NCBI RefSeq assembly: GCF_026262505.1
Contig: NC_067207.1
Span: 18,940,082-19,004,081 of the forward strand
DNA length: 64,000 bases
Source: Trichomonas vaginalis G3
Lineage: Eukaryota > Parabasalia > Trichomonadida > Trichomonadidae
Reading direction: 5' to 3'
In this document: piece after piece, positions 19,781 through 28,992 of the stretch
How positions within the stretch are numbered: position 1 is the first letter of the stretch
Layout: every line of letters begins with the position of its first letter
Program-made: the position numbers and the translations under genes
The notes under the pieces: generated by a model
Told to the model about the DNA's origin: nothing
Database searches by the model: none
The model's input: only the letters and a program-made list of their open reading frames with translations

Positions 19781-19812
19781 ATTGCACTCTTTATTTTTAC
19801 GCTTGACTTCAG

Positions 19813-20292
19813 ATGGCTCAAGTAGCTCAATTAGGTAAATTGCCTCGTCAAATCCTTCTGGCATTCCGAGTCCTTCCATCCGACAGAAAAAGTCCTTCCA
19901 TCCGACAGAAAAAGTTTTTCCTTCCGACAGGAAAAGTTTTTCCCGACAACTGGAAAAAATTTTCCCGACAACTGGAAAAAATTTTCCGGACAAAAGAAAA
20001 AATTTTTCCTTCCGACAGGAAAAAATTTTCCAGTTGTCCGTCCGTAAACCATTCAAATTTTCGAAAATTGAGAACTTTTTGGTCGAACTTCAGAAAAAGT
20101 TTTTCCTTCCGACAGAAAAAGTTTTTCCTTCCGACAGAAAAAGTTTTTCCTTCCGACAGGAAAAGTTCTTCCTTCCGACAGGAAAAGTTTTTCCTTCCAA
20201 CAGGACACAAACGGATGACTGACGTTCCTCTTCCTGAATGCCTTCCAAAGCCAGAAGAACCGACAGCCCCAGCACCACAACAGACTTACTAA
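19813..20292. repeat. Second module: EAIYLIEL segment, minisatellite, Pro-rich end
   Basis: The stretch starts with CAATTAGGTAAATTGCCTCG, which is also found at 13,479, followed by a ~21-bp minisatellite whose units contain TTCCGACAGAAAAAGTTTTT (about fourteen copies, 19,868-20,210), and ends in a plus-strand frame with PKPEEPTAPAPQQ at 20,292. All six frames are open across parts of the minisatellite, so the long frames here are not evidence of genes. The layout parallels 13,155-14,219. Confidence 0.65.
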
Positions 20293-20311
20293 GACTAAAC
20301 ACTTAGATTTT

Positions 20312-21187
20312 TCAAGCTTGACTTTTTACAATTTGAACTTTGTTTGCGTAGATATGAATTCTGAAAGAAGTATGAGGGTCTTGTATGACTTTGTACTTCT
20401 CCCATAGTTCATGTCTGTCAAACTTACCTGCCATGGACTCTTTCATAAGTTCCATGAAATCGTCTTCGGACAATCCGGGGAAAAGTACAATGTCAGTAAG
20501 TATTCTCTTTACATCCTTACTTAAACTCTTTGCTGTCTGTACACAAATGACAACTGAGATGTTAAAGTGTCTGAGCTTCTTAAGAATTCGACACATATCT
20601 TGTTCTCTATTCTTTAACAAAGGATGAGAGGCGAAATCATCTAAGATAAGAAGACATCTATGAGGGTAAGTCTTCCAATCGTAAGATTGCAATTTCTTCG
20701 AAATGTATTCTATCTCTTTCTGTTTGTTTCTGAAGTGTTTCTTCTCTAATATTCTCTGCATTTCCTCATTTGGGTCTTTAAACTTAGAATTTATATACTC
20801 ATTTATAGCATTATACTTCAAAACTCTTCTTTGGTACTTCTTTATCCAATCTAACAACTCAGTATCCTTTATACATACTAACTTAGACTTCTTTATAATA
20901 TCTTTGAACGAATTGACGGTTTGGTCAAATTGACCAGAAGTACTACAAATGACAACTAACTCATAGAATGGGTTCTTCTCATCTAGTTCTTGTTGTTGTG
21001 CAGCCATTTTAAGATAAGTGAAAGTCTTACCCGACCCAGGTGGTGCAATTAGACCTGTTATACCATTCTGAGCAAATAAGAACTTGTCATGTATAGGCTT
21101 TATCTGAGCATTTTCTAACTTCCTCTTGTTCTTGTTTAAAACATTCTCAAATTTCTTGTCAATGTCAGCAAACTTTTTTTCTAACAT
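20312..21187 (-). CDS. FtsK/HerA-type packaging ATPase (Maverick)
   Basis: This ATPase would pump element DNA into capsids, as the A32-like ATPases of Polintons, virophages and large DNA viruses do. Walker A is APPGSGKT (residues 48-55) and Walker B is LLILDD (179-184); a sensor-like segment VVICVQTAKSL follows. I take ATG 21187 as the start: the frame is open to ATG 21289, but that extra part is antisense to the divergent gene starting at 21,224, and the 36-bp gap between 21,187 and 21,224 has promoter-like boxes on both strands. The product is 291 residues, usual for the family. The gene looks whole. Confidence 0.85.
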   Translation of the reverse strand: MLEKKFADIDKKFENVLNKNKRKLENAQIKPIHDKFLFAQNGITGLIAPPGSGKTFTYLKMAAQQQELDEKNPFYELVVICSTSGQFDQTVNSFKDIIKKSKLVCIKDTELLDWIKKYQRRVLKYNAINEYINSKFKDPNEEMQRILEKKHFRNKQKEIEYISKKLQSYDWKTYPHRCLLILDDFASHPLLKNREQDMCRILKKLRHFNISVVICVQTAKSLSKDVKRILTDIVLFPGLSEDDFMELMKESMAGKFDRHELWEKYKVIQDPHTSFRIHIYANKVQIVKSQA

Positions 21188-21223
21188 ATTTTTAGAAAAA
21201 TTAAAATTTTTATCTTTTAGAAA
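21188..21223. promoter_or_regulatory. Bidirectional promoter between ATPase and divergent small gene
   Basis: The 36-bp gap is almost pure A/T and contains TTTTTATCTTTTAG toward the right and TTTTTCTAAAAAT toward the left, matching the T-run boxes before other element genes. Confidence 0.4.
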
Positions 21224-21619
21224 ATGTCTAGCGATTTCGCTATCTATATTCGAGACAAGCTTTTCGACAGCAAAACATCTGTCGACCATAAAATCTTACA
21301 TAGTGTAAACAAGAAAGGTGAATTTGTTCTAAAGTTCTGTTTCTGGAATATGACAAGAACCATAAAACATTAAGCAGAGCAGTCTTAAAATTTGTCAATG
21401 ACAGACTTGTTGACAGAGATTGACGCCGATTGGAAAGATGAAGTCCAACAAAAGTTCTTAGAATGCAAAGAAGACACATGCGCTGTTCTTGAAGATGAAA
21501 TAGAAAACAGAATAGAAGAGCTATTAAAGGACAAAGAACTTTTACATAAATATAGTTGCGCCAAATTTGACATAACTCCACCAGAAAAGAAGAAGGAAGA
21601 AAGAAAGAAAAGAAAGTAG
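21224..21619 (+). pseudogene. Small rightward Maverick gene region
   Basis: Coding begins at ATG 21224 (MSSDFAIYIRDKLFDSKT) and continues to about 21,619, where the product is acidic and then very basic (PPEKKKEERKKRK). The middle contains a helical Glu/Asp-rich segment (DEVQQKFLECKEDTCAVLED). One break is likely. Function is unknown. Confidence 0.4.
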
Positions 21620-21690
21620 AAGAAGAGAAGAAAGAATCTGAACCAGTTCCAGAGAAAAAAAATTTGACATGTAAAAAAAAATTTTATTTT

Positions 21691-22115
21691 TAGAACATTT
21701 CTGGGTCAATGTCAATGTTCTCTTCCTCTTTAGGAGCAAACACTGGCTTAGACTCTAAAATCTTTTTACCCAATTTACCTTGAACTTCAACTATCTTAGA
21801 CTCATAATATTCATAGTCGTCTGCTTTCTTTGGTTCATAAGGTATAACAAGTTTGTATGCTTTGCCTTCTTTAAGGTTGAGAACCTTCTGTCAAACTTTC
21901 TTTGACTGCTAACAAACCTTCTATGTCTAAGTCTTCAAATTTCGCACCATTTTTAGTCACAATAGCAAACTTAACTGGTTCGATGTTCCAAACTTTGCTG
22001 AATGAAGACTTTTCAAAATGGTAGAAGTAAAACATTCAAATATGTGAATGGGTCTAGTCTTCTTCTTTAAGTCCTGACATGTACTTGTTTACTGAGATGA
22101 ATTTGCCATCTTTTC
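21691..22115 (-). pseudogene. Small leftward Maverick gene region
   Basis: Leftward coding starts behind TTTTTTATCCGATAG (minus strand, near 22,120-22,135) and ends at TAA 21691-21693. Pieces include LKEGKAYKLVIPYEPKKADD and the acidic end EEENIDIDPEMF. The composition suggests a small beta protein with an acidic tail, possibly single-strand DNA binding given its place beside the helicase; this is a guess. It appears broken. Confidence 0.4.
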
Positions 22116-22147
22116 TATCGGATAAAAAAATATTTTTTTTAAAAAAT

Positions 22148-23382
22148 TTACTCATAAAAATTTTTCTTTGTATATACACCATTCTGTACGTCTAAAAGAC
22201 TTTTGACATTTGCCAAGAATGTTCGTTTAGACGCTGTCATATAACCATATTCTTGACAATATTGTTTATACGAATCGTACAATGACCTTTCATCTAAACA
22301 CTCAAAGTCAGTTTCATCTATGAACAGTTCATATACACTCTTGTTTGCTTCTAACAATGTTTGTCTCTCTTCGGTATGTGGAATTTGTCTTGGATTGAAC
22401 TTAGAAATATCTAATGTCATAAAGTATGAGAACAAGTGGTTGTAAAAGTCAGATGTCAAAGTTTCTGCTAAGTCGTCAAAATATTCTGTATCTTGCATAT
22501 GAGCTTCTGACGTTCTGACAACTACATATCTTCTGTCAGAACTTTCTAACTTCATCGGAACAGAATTGTTTGAAACCATAATGAAAGTTTGCAACATTTT
22601 CACAAACTCTTTGGTCTTTATATTTTCTTTCAACAACTCCAAACTTTGTCTGTTATAAGACTCTTAAAAGCATCTGAGTTCAAAACTTTTGTTGTATCTA
22701 TACTTTGAAGTTCATTGCAAACTATAAGTTTCATATTCTCTATTGAGGAGTTAAACTTGCCACAGATGTTTTCTAAGTTTGTCATATTCGGATTCGAATA
22801 GCCCTCTAACAGATTTGCACAAAATATCTGTAAAGAATGTGTTCTTACCAGTTCCTTGTTTTCCAATTATAATGAGAGCAGTTTCATTTTTAGCACTTGG
22901 ATGTTGAGATGTTTGCAAACCAACATAAGATATACTCATAGACTCTTCGTTCCATTGCATATAATTTCTTTGACATGGTCTAACCAAGCTTCTATAATAT
23001 TTTCTTTCCATTCTACTTGTTCGTATTTATATCCAGTGAGATAGAATAGAAGTTTGGAGAAGGTGTATAGAACTTTATACCTCGAACTGAAAAAATCTTC
23101 TAACTTTGACAATAAGATATCCCAAGCATCTAACATCTTCATGCCAACTTGTACGACTTTTATTTTCTTAAGTTTCTGTCTACATTCTTGTTCTGAAACT
23201 ATTGTTGCTCTTGGTTTGTTAAAGACAACATCCCATTCTTTCATGACATAACATTCTGGGGCAGAGTCAACATAAATGACTAAACGTTTCAAATTCTCGA
23301 CTGCTTTGTTATAGTCTCTAAATGGACACATATTTCTGAATGCTTGGAAGTCATAAAAATCTGAAACATCTATTCTGTACAT
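22148..23382 (-). pseudogene. SF3 helicase region (D5-like), Maverick
   Basis: This is a replicative superfamily 3 helicase. Walker A reads GKQGTGKNTFF (about 22,850), Walker B and its neighbourhood read KLIVCNELQSID (about 22,730), and the C-terminal part has NNSVPMKLESSDRRYVVV, matching the sensor and arginine-finger region of D5-like helicases, then a helical end domain. The upstream part (MYRIDVSDFYDFQAF...) may be a linker domain. The start at ATG 23382 follows TTTTATTTTTATAAAA. The region is broken, with about two or three breaks. Its presence in the same 29 kb as a protein-primed polymerase is notable. Confidence 0.75.
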
Positions 23383-23410
23383 TTTTATAAAAATAAAAAA
23401 ATATTTTTTT

Positions 23411-24205
23411 TTATTCTTGACTTTGTTGTTGCATTTGTTGCATTTGTTGTTCTTGAGCTATTTGTTGTTGAAGTTGTTCTTGTAATACAATACTTTCACC
23501 AGTTGCATCTTCCAATTCGAAACTTTCTGCCGTCATTGACAAATACATAGGACATAAAAGTTTACAGGAAACAAAGTTTGCGTCAACTAATGTCAACGTT
23601 ATACTTGCCAAAGTGTTTGAGTTCACTAAGGTTGAAAATTCTGCATTCGAATGAACAATAGGCAAACCAGCAGAGAAAGTATTGTTTATACGCATAAGTA
23701 TCTTTTGGTCATAATAGTTTCTGTCGACATTCGAATAACACTTTGAACCTAAGTTTGAAACAATATAAGATTGGTGTGCTTAATGTCAATGGAATAGACA
23801 TTCCTTGTATGACACCTTTTCCTGTTATAGGAAACTGTTGGTAGTAAAAACCAGAAATAAGTTTTGTATTAAGCTCATATCGTTTATAGTAAACTCAGTC
23901 GGACATCCAAACATAATGAAACCTGCTCTAGTTGCAGCACATGTTACACCCGTCCTTAAAGTATTAAATAAGTCAACAAAACCTGTTGGTGGTATATCTG
24001 AGTAAGTATCTTCAAAGGAGTATTTTTTACCATTCACAACAATAAAGTCTTCTGGTGTCAAAAGAGCAAACAGGCTTTAGTCGTCATTGTGTTTAAGGTT
24101 AGTTTACAATACCGTCCTTGAGGACTTTGTAAGTTTGTTGTTATAGAATTATATGACCCAGGGTTTTTAGTCGTAATAGTATAAACATATATCTTCTGCC
24201 ATTTA
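23411..24205 (-). pseudogene. Probable minor capsid (penton-like) gene region
   Basis: Leftward coding pieces are beta-rich, e.g. FSAGLPIVHSNAEFSTLV and a piece with FIVVNGKKYSFEDTYSD, and the downstream end is Gln-rich (QEQLQQQIAQEQQMQ). It lies between helicase and capsid B, a usual place for minor virion proteins, but no diagnostic motif was found. It is broken, with about three breaks. Confidence 0.35.
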
Positions 24206-25019
24206 TATATATTTAAAAGTTTTTCTGAAAGTGGAGAAGAACTTCATCTAAACTTTCACATGGCGTTTCTTGAAGTTCTCTGTCTAAGAAGTTCAAATAT
24301 TTTGTAAAGACATAGAACTTTCCTTTGTCTACACGAACAAACAAAACAGGGTCTTTCATATCGTTCAAAAGTGTGTAAAGTCCTTTACATGAAATAAAGT
24401 CTATATTATTTTCTCAAACATCTTTCAAGAAGTTTTGACATTTTACTTAGCAAATAAATTTTAATGAAATGTTGTGGTCGTCAAATTTTTTATGACGTCT
24501 GGGAAACTATACTTAAGTTCAACGTTTCACCTCCTTTCATAACGTATATCTTGTCACATGACATTATATGAAACACCACAGCAACTAATGTCGGGTTCTA
24601 TTTCTTTGATGTTTATATCGTCTGCCTCTGTCAAAAGTTTTCAATAGTTCTTTCAAGACTTCATGAGGCAATGACATATGAGTTCACTTTACAGGGTTGT
24701 GTTCGACCAAGTTTAACATTATACTTAAAGCTTGACAAATCTTCTCCTGAGTTTGAAGTTTGTCTTTCAGTTGTTGGTAGTCGTTTCGAATATCTGCAAC
24801 AGAACTTAAGTCTCTGCTAACTTCATATGTTGGTTGTTCTTTTACAGGAACAATTGTTATACCATGTTCGTCTTTGTATGGTTTCCCCACTTCAACATCT
24901 CTGTCTTTGACATTGACAACAACACTTTGACTGTTTGTTGAGTTGGTGAATTTAACTTCACATCTGCCACCGCCATAAACCTTTTGAAACACTCACGCTT
25001 CTATTTTCGGAAATGACAT
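24206..25019 (-). pseudogene. Decayed leftward Maverick genes
   Basis: Several short leftward pieces are visible. The best is about 100 residues (24,684-25,019), with NSTNSQSVVVNVKDRDVEVG and a helical end (RNDYQQLKDKLQTQEK). It starts at ATG 25019, divergent from the gene at 25,038 across an 18-bp A/T gap. Functions are unknown; the stretch is broken in several places. Confidence 0.35.
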
Positions 25020-25037
25020 TTTACTTAGAATAAAAAG

Positions 25038-25457
25038 ATGGACGTATTCGAGTATCTCTTCGAATTGAAGCAGAACAAAGTTTACACACACAAACAATAC
25101 AAATACATTGACAGAATAGTTCTTTATACAAACAATGGTAAATGTTATAGAATAGCAATATTTGCTGAACCAAAATATTTCCATAAAGCAAAGAAAGTTG
25201 GTATAACCGAGATGGTGAAAGTTCTTGACGTTGACAAAAATATAACTTCAAAACTTACAGATATTTCTAAAGGAAAGTTTATCTTACAATATTATGTCAA
25301 AACTGGCGTACTGTCAATATTTGACGGAGAGAAGTCAGTTCAAGAACAACTTACTGACCTGCTGCCAAAATCTGCTCGATGGAAGCTGTCGTTATGCCAA
25401 TCTGAGGAGCCCCAGCAGGTTTCATCGAACGAATCTTCAAAAGAGCATCTTCCGTGA
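25038..25457 (+). CDS. Small rightward Maverick protein
   Basis: ATG 25038 opens a 139-residue frame. The first ~105 residues look like a compact alpha/beta domain (RIVLYTNNGKCYRIAIFAE; KGKFILQYYVKTGVLSIFDG). The last ~35 residues overlap the 3' end of the convergent capsid B gene and have atypical composition (Ser/Glu/Gln-rich), so the natural end is uncertain. The family is not recognised. Confidence 0.5.
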   Translation: MDVFEYLFELKQNKVYTHKQYKYIDRIVLYTNNGKCYRIAIFAEPKYFHKAKKVGITEMVKVLDVDKNITSKLTDISKGKFILQYYVKTGVLSIFDGEKSVQEQLTDLLPKSARWKLSLCQSEEPQQVSSNESSKEHLP

Positions 25458-26955
25458 AAAGTGCTATTGGTTTTGTAAACTTCTTTGCTCTCAGTTCATC
25501 TGGACCGTCTCTGTCACCAGTATATTGTATTTGTACAGTACCAACAGTTGAAATACCACCCATAAAGTCTTCTGAGTCAGCAAATGGAATGCCAAGCCAA
25601 AAGTTTGAACGGTCTCCATTTGTATATTGAGTTTTTTGACCTCCTGTATGAGTCCATACTTTCACATATGGCATAATAGAACTTTGCATTTCAGGGTTAA
25701 TGGTTGTTGTGAAGTTGTTGTTAAAGTTCATAGCATCTAATGTCAAGTTGTATGACCTCATATCCTCAACTGTAGAATATTCTTCTCTTGGATAATATTT
25801 GCCATCTATGTTTATATGATATTTAATACCGGGGTTGTAGAAACAAGAATAGTCATTTATAGTTCGTCTGAACAGTACAAACATAGTATCTGCATGTTTC
25901 ATTGCAGTTGTTAAAGCAATATCTGTTCTTGCACCTGGGTCAGCACTTTGGTTTCCAACTTCACCTGCAAAGTCTTTGACAGATATTTGGTGTATAGGGA
26001 ACATAAGTGGAACTGCAATATATTTGGCAGCTAAAGCATTTGAAATATCTGGGTCCAACATATAGACTGCAAGTCTGCTTTCTATTCTCTTGCATTCAAA
26101 CTTTTCGCATGTAAACTTAACTGGGTCCCAAGCAGTTCCAGCAGCATTGAAATAATAGTTTACTTCATTGTTGAAGTTTGAGAAACCAAAGTCTAAGTCA
26201 ACTTTGTCTTTGCAAAAGTCACAGAACTTGGCTCCACCAGTTCCAGCTACAGTAATGCTGAATGGGTCTTGTGTTGGTGCAATGACTAAGTTATTTTTGC
26301 TTGGAGTAAGTTCGATAGAAATTTTTCCTGCCCAGTTTGGCAAGTATCTTAAAAACCTGAAGATGAGGAAAGATGACAAAGGAACTCTAAGTTTCAGTTT
26401 TACTTTAGTGGCAGCAGTTCCATCTGAACCAGAAAGGTTAACATAAACTCCTGGAACGTTAGGGTCAAGTCTTCTTATTTTCTCAATATTTGCATACTGG
26501 TCTGTTTGTTCTCTAGCTTGTGGTTGTACTGAGTTTCTCAAAGCGAACCATTCATAGTTTGCCCATGTTACTGTTTGAACTAAGTCAGAGTTAGAATATA
26601 TCTTATATCCCATGAAAACTTCTGGAGCATATTGGTATCCGACATAGAAAATTCCATTGCAACCTTTCTTGTCAGACAACTTGGCAGAAGGTTTTATTTC
26701 AATGTCTTGTTCCACGTATAAGAATGAGTTGTCAATAGAAATAATATGAAACCTGTCGCAAGCAATATCTACTGTTGTTGAAGAACCTTCTCCAAACTCA
26801 CCTACGTTTCCATAAGAAATAGTAGTTGTATATTCGTAAGTTCCAGGAACTATTTCTGACCTTCTAATGGCATTGTCGCATTCGTTATACCATTCGGAAA
26901 CATTTCCGTTCATGGCATCCAAAACTGTTGGCGTTATATTCTGAGCGGCGTACAT
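25351..26955 (-). CDS. Major capsid protein, copy B (double-jelly-roll type)
   Basis: The 534-residue product is the size expected for Polinton or virophage major capsid proteins, which build the icosahedral shell. Beta-rich sequence runs throughout. Residues 184-212 (KVKLKLRVPLSSFL...LPNWAGKISI) align by eye with copy A at 6,976-7,080. Other features are CDNAIRRSE near residue 27 and a C-terminus ending ASIEQILAAGQ. ATG 26955 is the natural start. The last 107 bp overlap the convergent gene from 25,038. The gene looks whole, unlike copy A. Confidence 0.75.
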   Translation of the reverse strand: MYAAQNITPTVLDAMNGNVSEWYNECDNAIRRSEIVPGTYEYTTTISYGNVGEFGEGSSTTVDIACDRFHIISIDNSFLYVEQDIEIKPSAKLSDKKGCNGIFYVGYQYAPEVFMGYKIYSNSDLVQTVTWANYEWFALRNSVQPQAREQTDQYANIEKIRRLDPNVPGVYVNLSGSDGTAATKVKLKLRVPLSSFLIFRFLRYLPNWAGKISIELTPSKNNLVIAPTQDPFSITVAGTGGAKFCDFCKDKVDLDFGFSNFNNEVNYYFNAAGTAWDPVKFTCEKFECKRIESRLAVYMLDPDISNALAAKYIAVPLMFPIHQISVKDFAGEVGNQSADPGARTDIALTTAMKHADTMFVLFRRTINDYSCFYNPGIKYHINIDGKYYPREEYSTVEDMRSYNLTLDAMNFNNNFTTTINPEMQSSIMPYVKVWTHTGGQKTQYTNGDRSNFWLGIPFADSEDFMGGISTVGTVQIQYTGDRDGPDELRAKKFTKPIALFTEDALLKIRSMKPAGAPQIGITTASIEQILAAGQ

Positions 26956-26994
26956 TTCATATGGGTAAAAATATAGAATAGTTGGATTTATTTG

Positions 26995-27183
26995 TCATAA
27001 TTGTTTCGTACCAAGCTTTACTTTCTTCCTGACTGAGTTTCTAACTCTTCTTTTTCCTTCATTGCCACTACTTTCACTAGATGAAATTACTTCTTCACTA
27101 CTTTCACTTTGTTCTACTCTTCTTCTTTGGTGTCGCTTTTGGTAACTTGCCCTCTGCTTCAAGTTGTTGCATCTTTGCCTCAT
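26995..27183 (-). CDS. Small Arg/Ser-rich basic protein (core-like), 62 aa
   Basis: ATG 27183 gives a 62-residue protein with basic clusters at both ends (YQKRHQRRRVEQ; GKRRVRNSVRKKVK) around a Ser/Glu-rich middle (SESSEEVISSSESS). This resembles small DNA-condensing core proteins of DNA viruses. It overlaps the 3' end of the upstream coiled-coil gene by 80 bp in another frame and lies 39 bp before capsid B. The role is inferred from composition and position. Confidence 0.5.
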   Translation of the reverse strand: MRQRCNNLKQRASYQKRHQRRRVEQSESSEEVISSSESSGNEGKRRVRNSVRKKVKLGTKQL

Positions 27184-28795
27184 GTTCACCTAGTATGTTG
27201 TAAATTTCCCATGTCCTTTTTGCCTTTGGGCTCTGGTCGCCCATCTCAGGTAACCTATATCCTAGAAAGATTTTGTCATAGTTTGTATTTGAGTCTTCGC
27301 GTATTGTTTGCATGACTCTTTCCTGAGTTTCCGGTTCAAGCTCTTCAAACAGAGCTTGTCCATATGGAATAAGCTCGTTTCCAAATATATGTTTTTGTAG
27401 CCATTCTGGTTTTCTTTCCATGTTACCAATAATATCTTTTGTGAATGGGAAAGCTTTTACCCAACGTTTCAGTCTTGCGTCATTTATTTCTGTAGTTTCC
27501 AAAGGAGGGACTTGTTCGTTTCCTTCAGGCTCTTCTAGCTGTTGTTGCTGAACTATTTCTTCCATGTCTGGTTGTATCTGAACTTCTTCCTGTGGAGTTT
27601 CTTGTACCTCATCTGGTGGTATATAAGTTCCACCAGCTGGCACATATGTTCCATCTGCAGCATAATGTCCTACCTGACTTTTCGTTTTTAAGAAAGCATT
27701 TACTAGGTCTGTTTTGGTCTGTTGCAACTCTTTTTCTTGACTTTCCACAACAGTTGCTCTAACGGCGTCATAGGCACTTTGAACTGCCTGTCTCGTTGCT
27801 GCATCTGTTATTTTCGTCATATTTTGTGCTACTTCTCTTAACTCGTTGTCGAAACCTTCAGACTTCAGTTTCTTTCCAGATGAGAAGTCGTTCACTAGTT
27901 TCACCTTACTATGAAGAGCTTCGAAGGCGTTCTTAAAGTCAGCATTCATTAAAGCTTCATTTGAACTGTCTTCATCCGCTTGTATTTTTGTCCTTATTGA
28001 CCCTATAAGTTGGGCTGCTTTGGCGTTGGCTTGGGCATCTAACCAGTCATTATTAGCTTTTATATATTCTGCGCTTTTCATTGCCTTTTGCATGGCTGCG
28101 TCGTTATTTTTACTTTCTTGTGCTAAGTTTTCATACTGTACGGTTTGGTTTTGCAACTGTAAAAGTTTTTCTGCCTTTACATTTGCTTCAACTTCTTTTT
28201 TATACTCATCGCTATCCATATATGTCTTCAGGGCTTTTTGTTTTATCTCTTCATCTTTCAGTACTTTATATTGAGTAGTATGGTTTTTCAAATTTATAAC
28301 ATCTTGTTCCATTTTTGCTACTTCTGCTGCTTTTTCTGACACTTTTTTCGCATATTCCTCTGTACTTAGTTCTTTCAGTTGTTCTTCTTTCTTCTTTTTC
28401 TCTACGTTTAACTCATTGAGTTTCTTTGTGTGTCTGTCATATTCTAGTTTCTTTTCGTTTTCACTTATTTGTTTCTGTATGTCTATGTTTGACTTTTTGA
28501 CATCTGTTATTTGATTTTTGAGTGAACTCAAATTCATTTGACTTTGAGGGTTATAAGCTGTTCCGTCTGCAGCTCCACCATAGCCTGCCATTTTCGCTAA
28601 AAGTGCCGCTCTTAAACCTCCACTCTGTGCACCAATAACTCGGTTTAAAAGCATAGGGTTGCTTGACATTTGTTGCAACATAGTGGGGTCATTCATCATT
28701 TGTTGTTGCAACTGTTGTTGTGGTGTCAGTTTTACTATTGGATGTTTCAATGCTCTCTTCCTCTTACGTATATTCTTACGTAGCTTACGTGGCAT
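27104..28795 (-). CDS. Long coiled-coil structural-type protein, 563 aa
   Basis: I chose ATG 28795 (MPRKLRKNIRKRKRALKHP): it has an initiator-like TCACT a few bases upstream, whereas the frame above it has no ATG nearby. The protein has a very basic N-terminus (residues 1-20), a Gln/Met-rich stretch (QQQLQQQMMNDPTMLQQM), a Gly/Ala-rich turn (MAGYGGAADGTAYN), coiled coil over about residues 75-350, an acidic Pro/Gln-rich linker, and a compact end domain (RLKRWVKAFPFTKDIIGN) followed by a basic tail. It is the first gene of the leftward row ending in capsid B, so a virion or scaffold role is likely. The gene looks whole. Confidence 0.6.
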   Translation of the reverse strand: MPRKLRKNIRKRKRALKHPIVKLTPQQQLQQQMMNDPTMLQQMSSNPMLLNRVIGAQSGGLRAALLAKMAGYGGAADGTAYNPQSQMNLSSLKNQITDVKKSNIDIQKQISENEKKLEYDRHTKKLNELNVEKKKKEEQLKELSTEEYAKKVSEKAAEVAKMEQDVINLKNHTTQYKVLKDEEIKQKALKTYMDSDEYKKEVEANVKAEKLLQLQNQTVQYENLAQESKNNDAAMQKAMKSAEYIKANNDWLDAQANAKAAQLIGSIRTKIQADEDSSNEALMNADFKNAFEALHSKVKLVNDFSSGKKLKSEGFDNELREVAQNMTKITDAATRQAVQSAYDAVRATVVESQEKELQQTKTDLVNAFLKTKSQVGHYAADGTYVPAGGTYIPPDEVQETPQEEVQIQPDMEEIVQQQQLEEPEGNEQVPPLETTEINDARLKRWVKAFPFTKDIIGNMERKPEWLQKHIFGNELIPYGQALFEELEPETQERVMQTIREDSNTNYDKIFLGYRLPEMGDQSPKAKRTWEIYNILGEHEAKMQQLEAEGKLPKATPKKKSRTK

Positions 28796-28799
28796 TTTA

Positions 28800-28804
28800 A
28801 GTGA
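28800..28804 (-). promoter_or_regulatory. Initiator-like TCACT box before the coiled-coil gene
   Basis: On the minus strand TCACT lies 4 bp before ATG 28795, fitting the TCAYW initiator known for T. vaginalis genes. The same box precedes host genes here. Confidence 0.4.
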
Positions 28805-28992
28805 AGTAAAAAACGGTTTTTGACAGATGTTTATATGACACTTTTTGTTTAGCACAAAAAACTATCCGGTCAAAGTGTTGTCAGTTTTGTAAAATAACGG
28901 TCCTATCTTGTTTTAAAATGGAGAAAAGGCTTCTCAAAGTATACTTCCTTGGAACGCCTGTAACTTTTCCTGTAGTGACGATAGACCCTTAT

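Noticed and set aside
19727-20302. Many overlapping open frames on both strands
   Set aside because: All come from a minisatellite that lacks stops in several frames; none shows protein-like conservation beyond the flanks.
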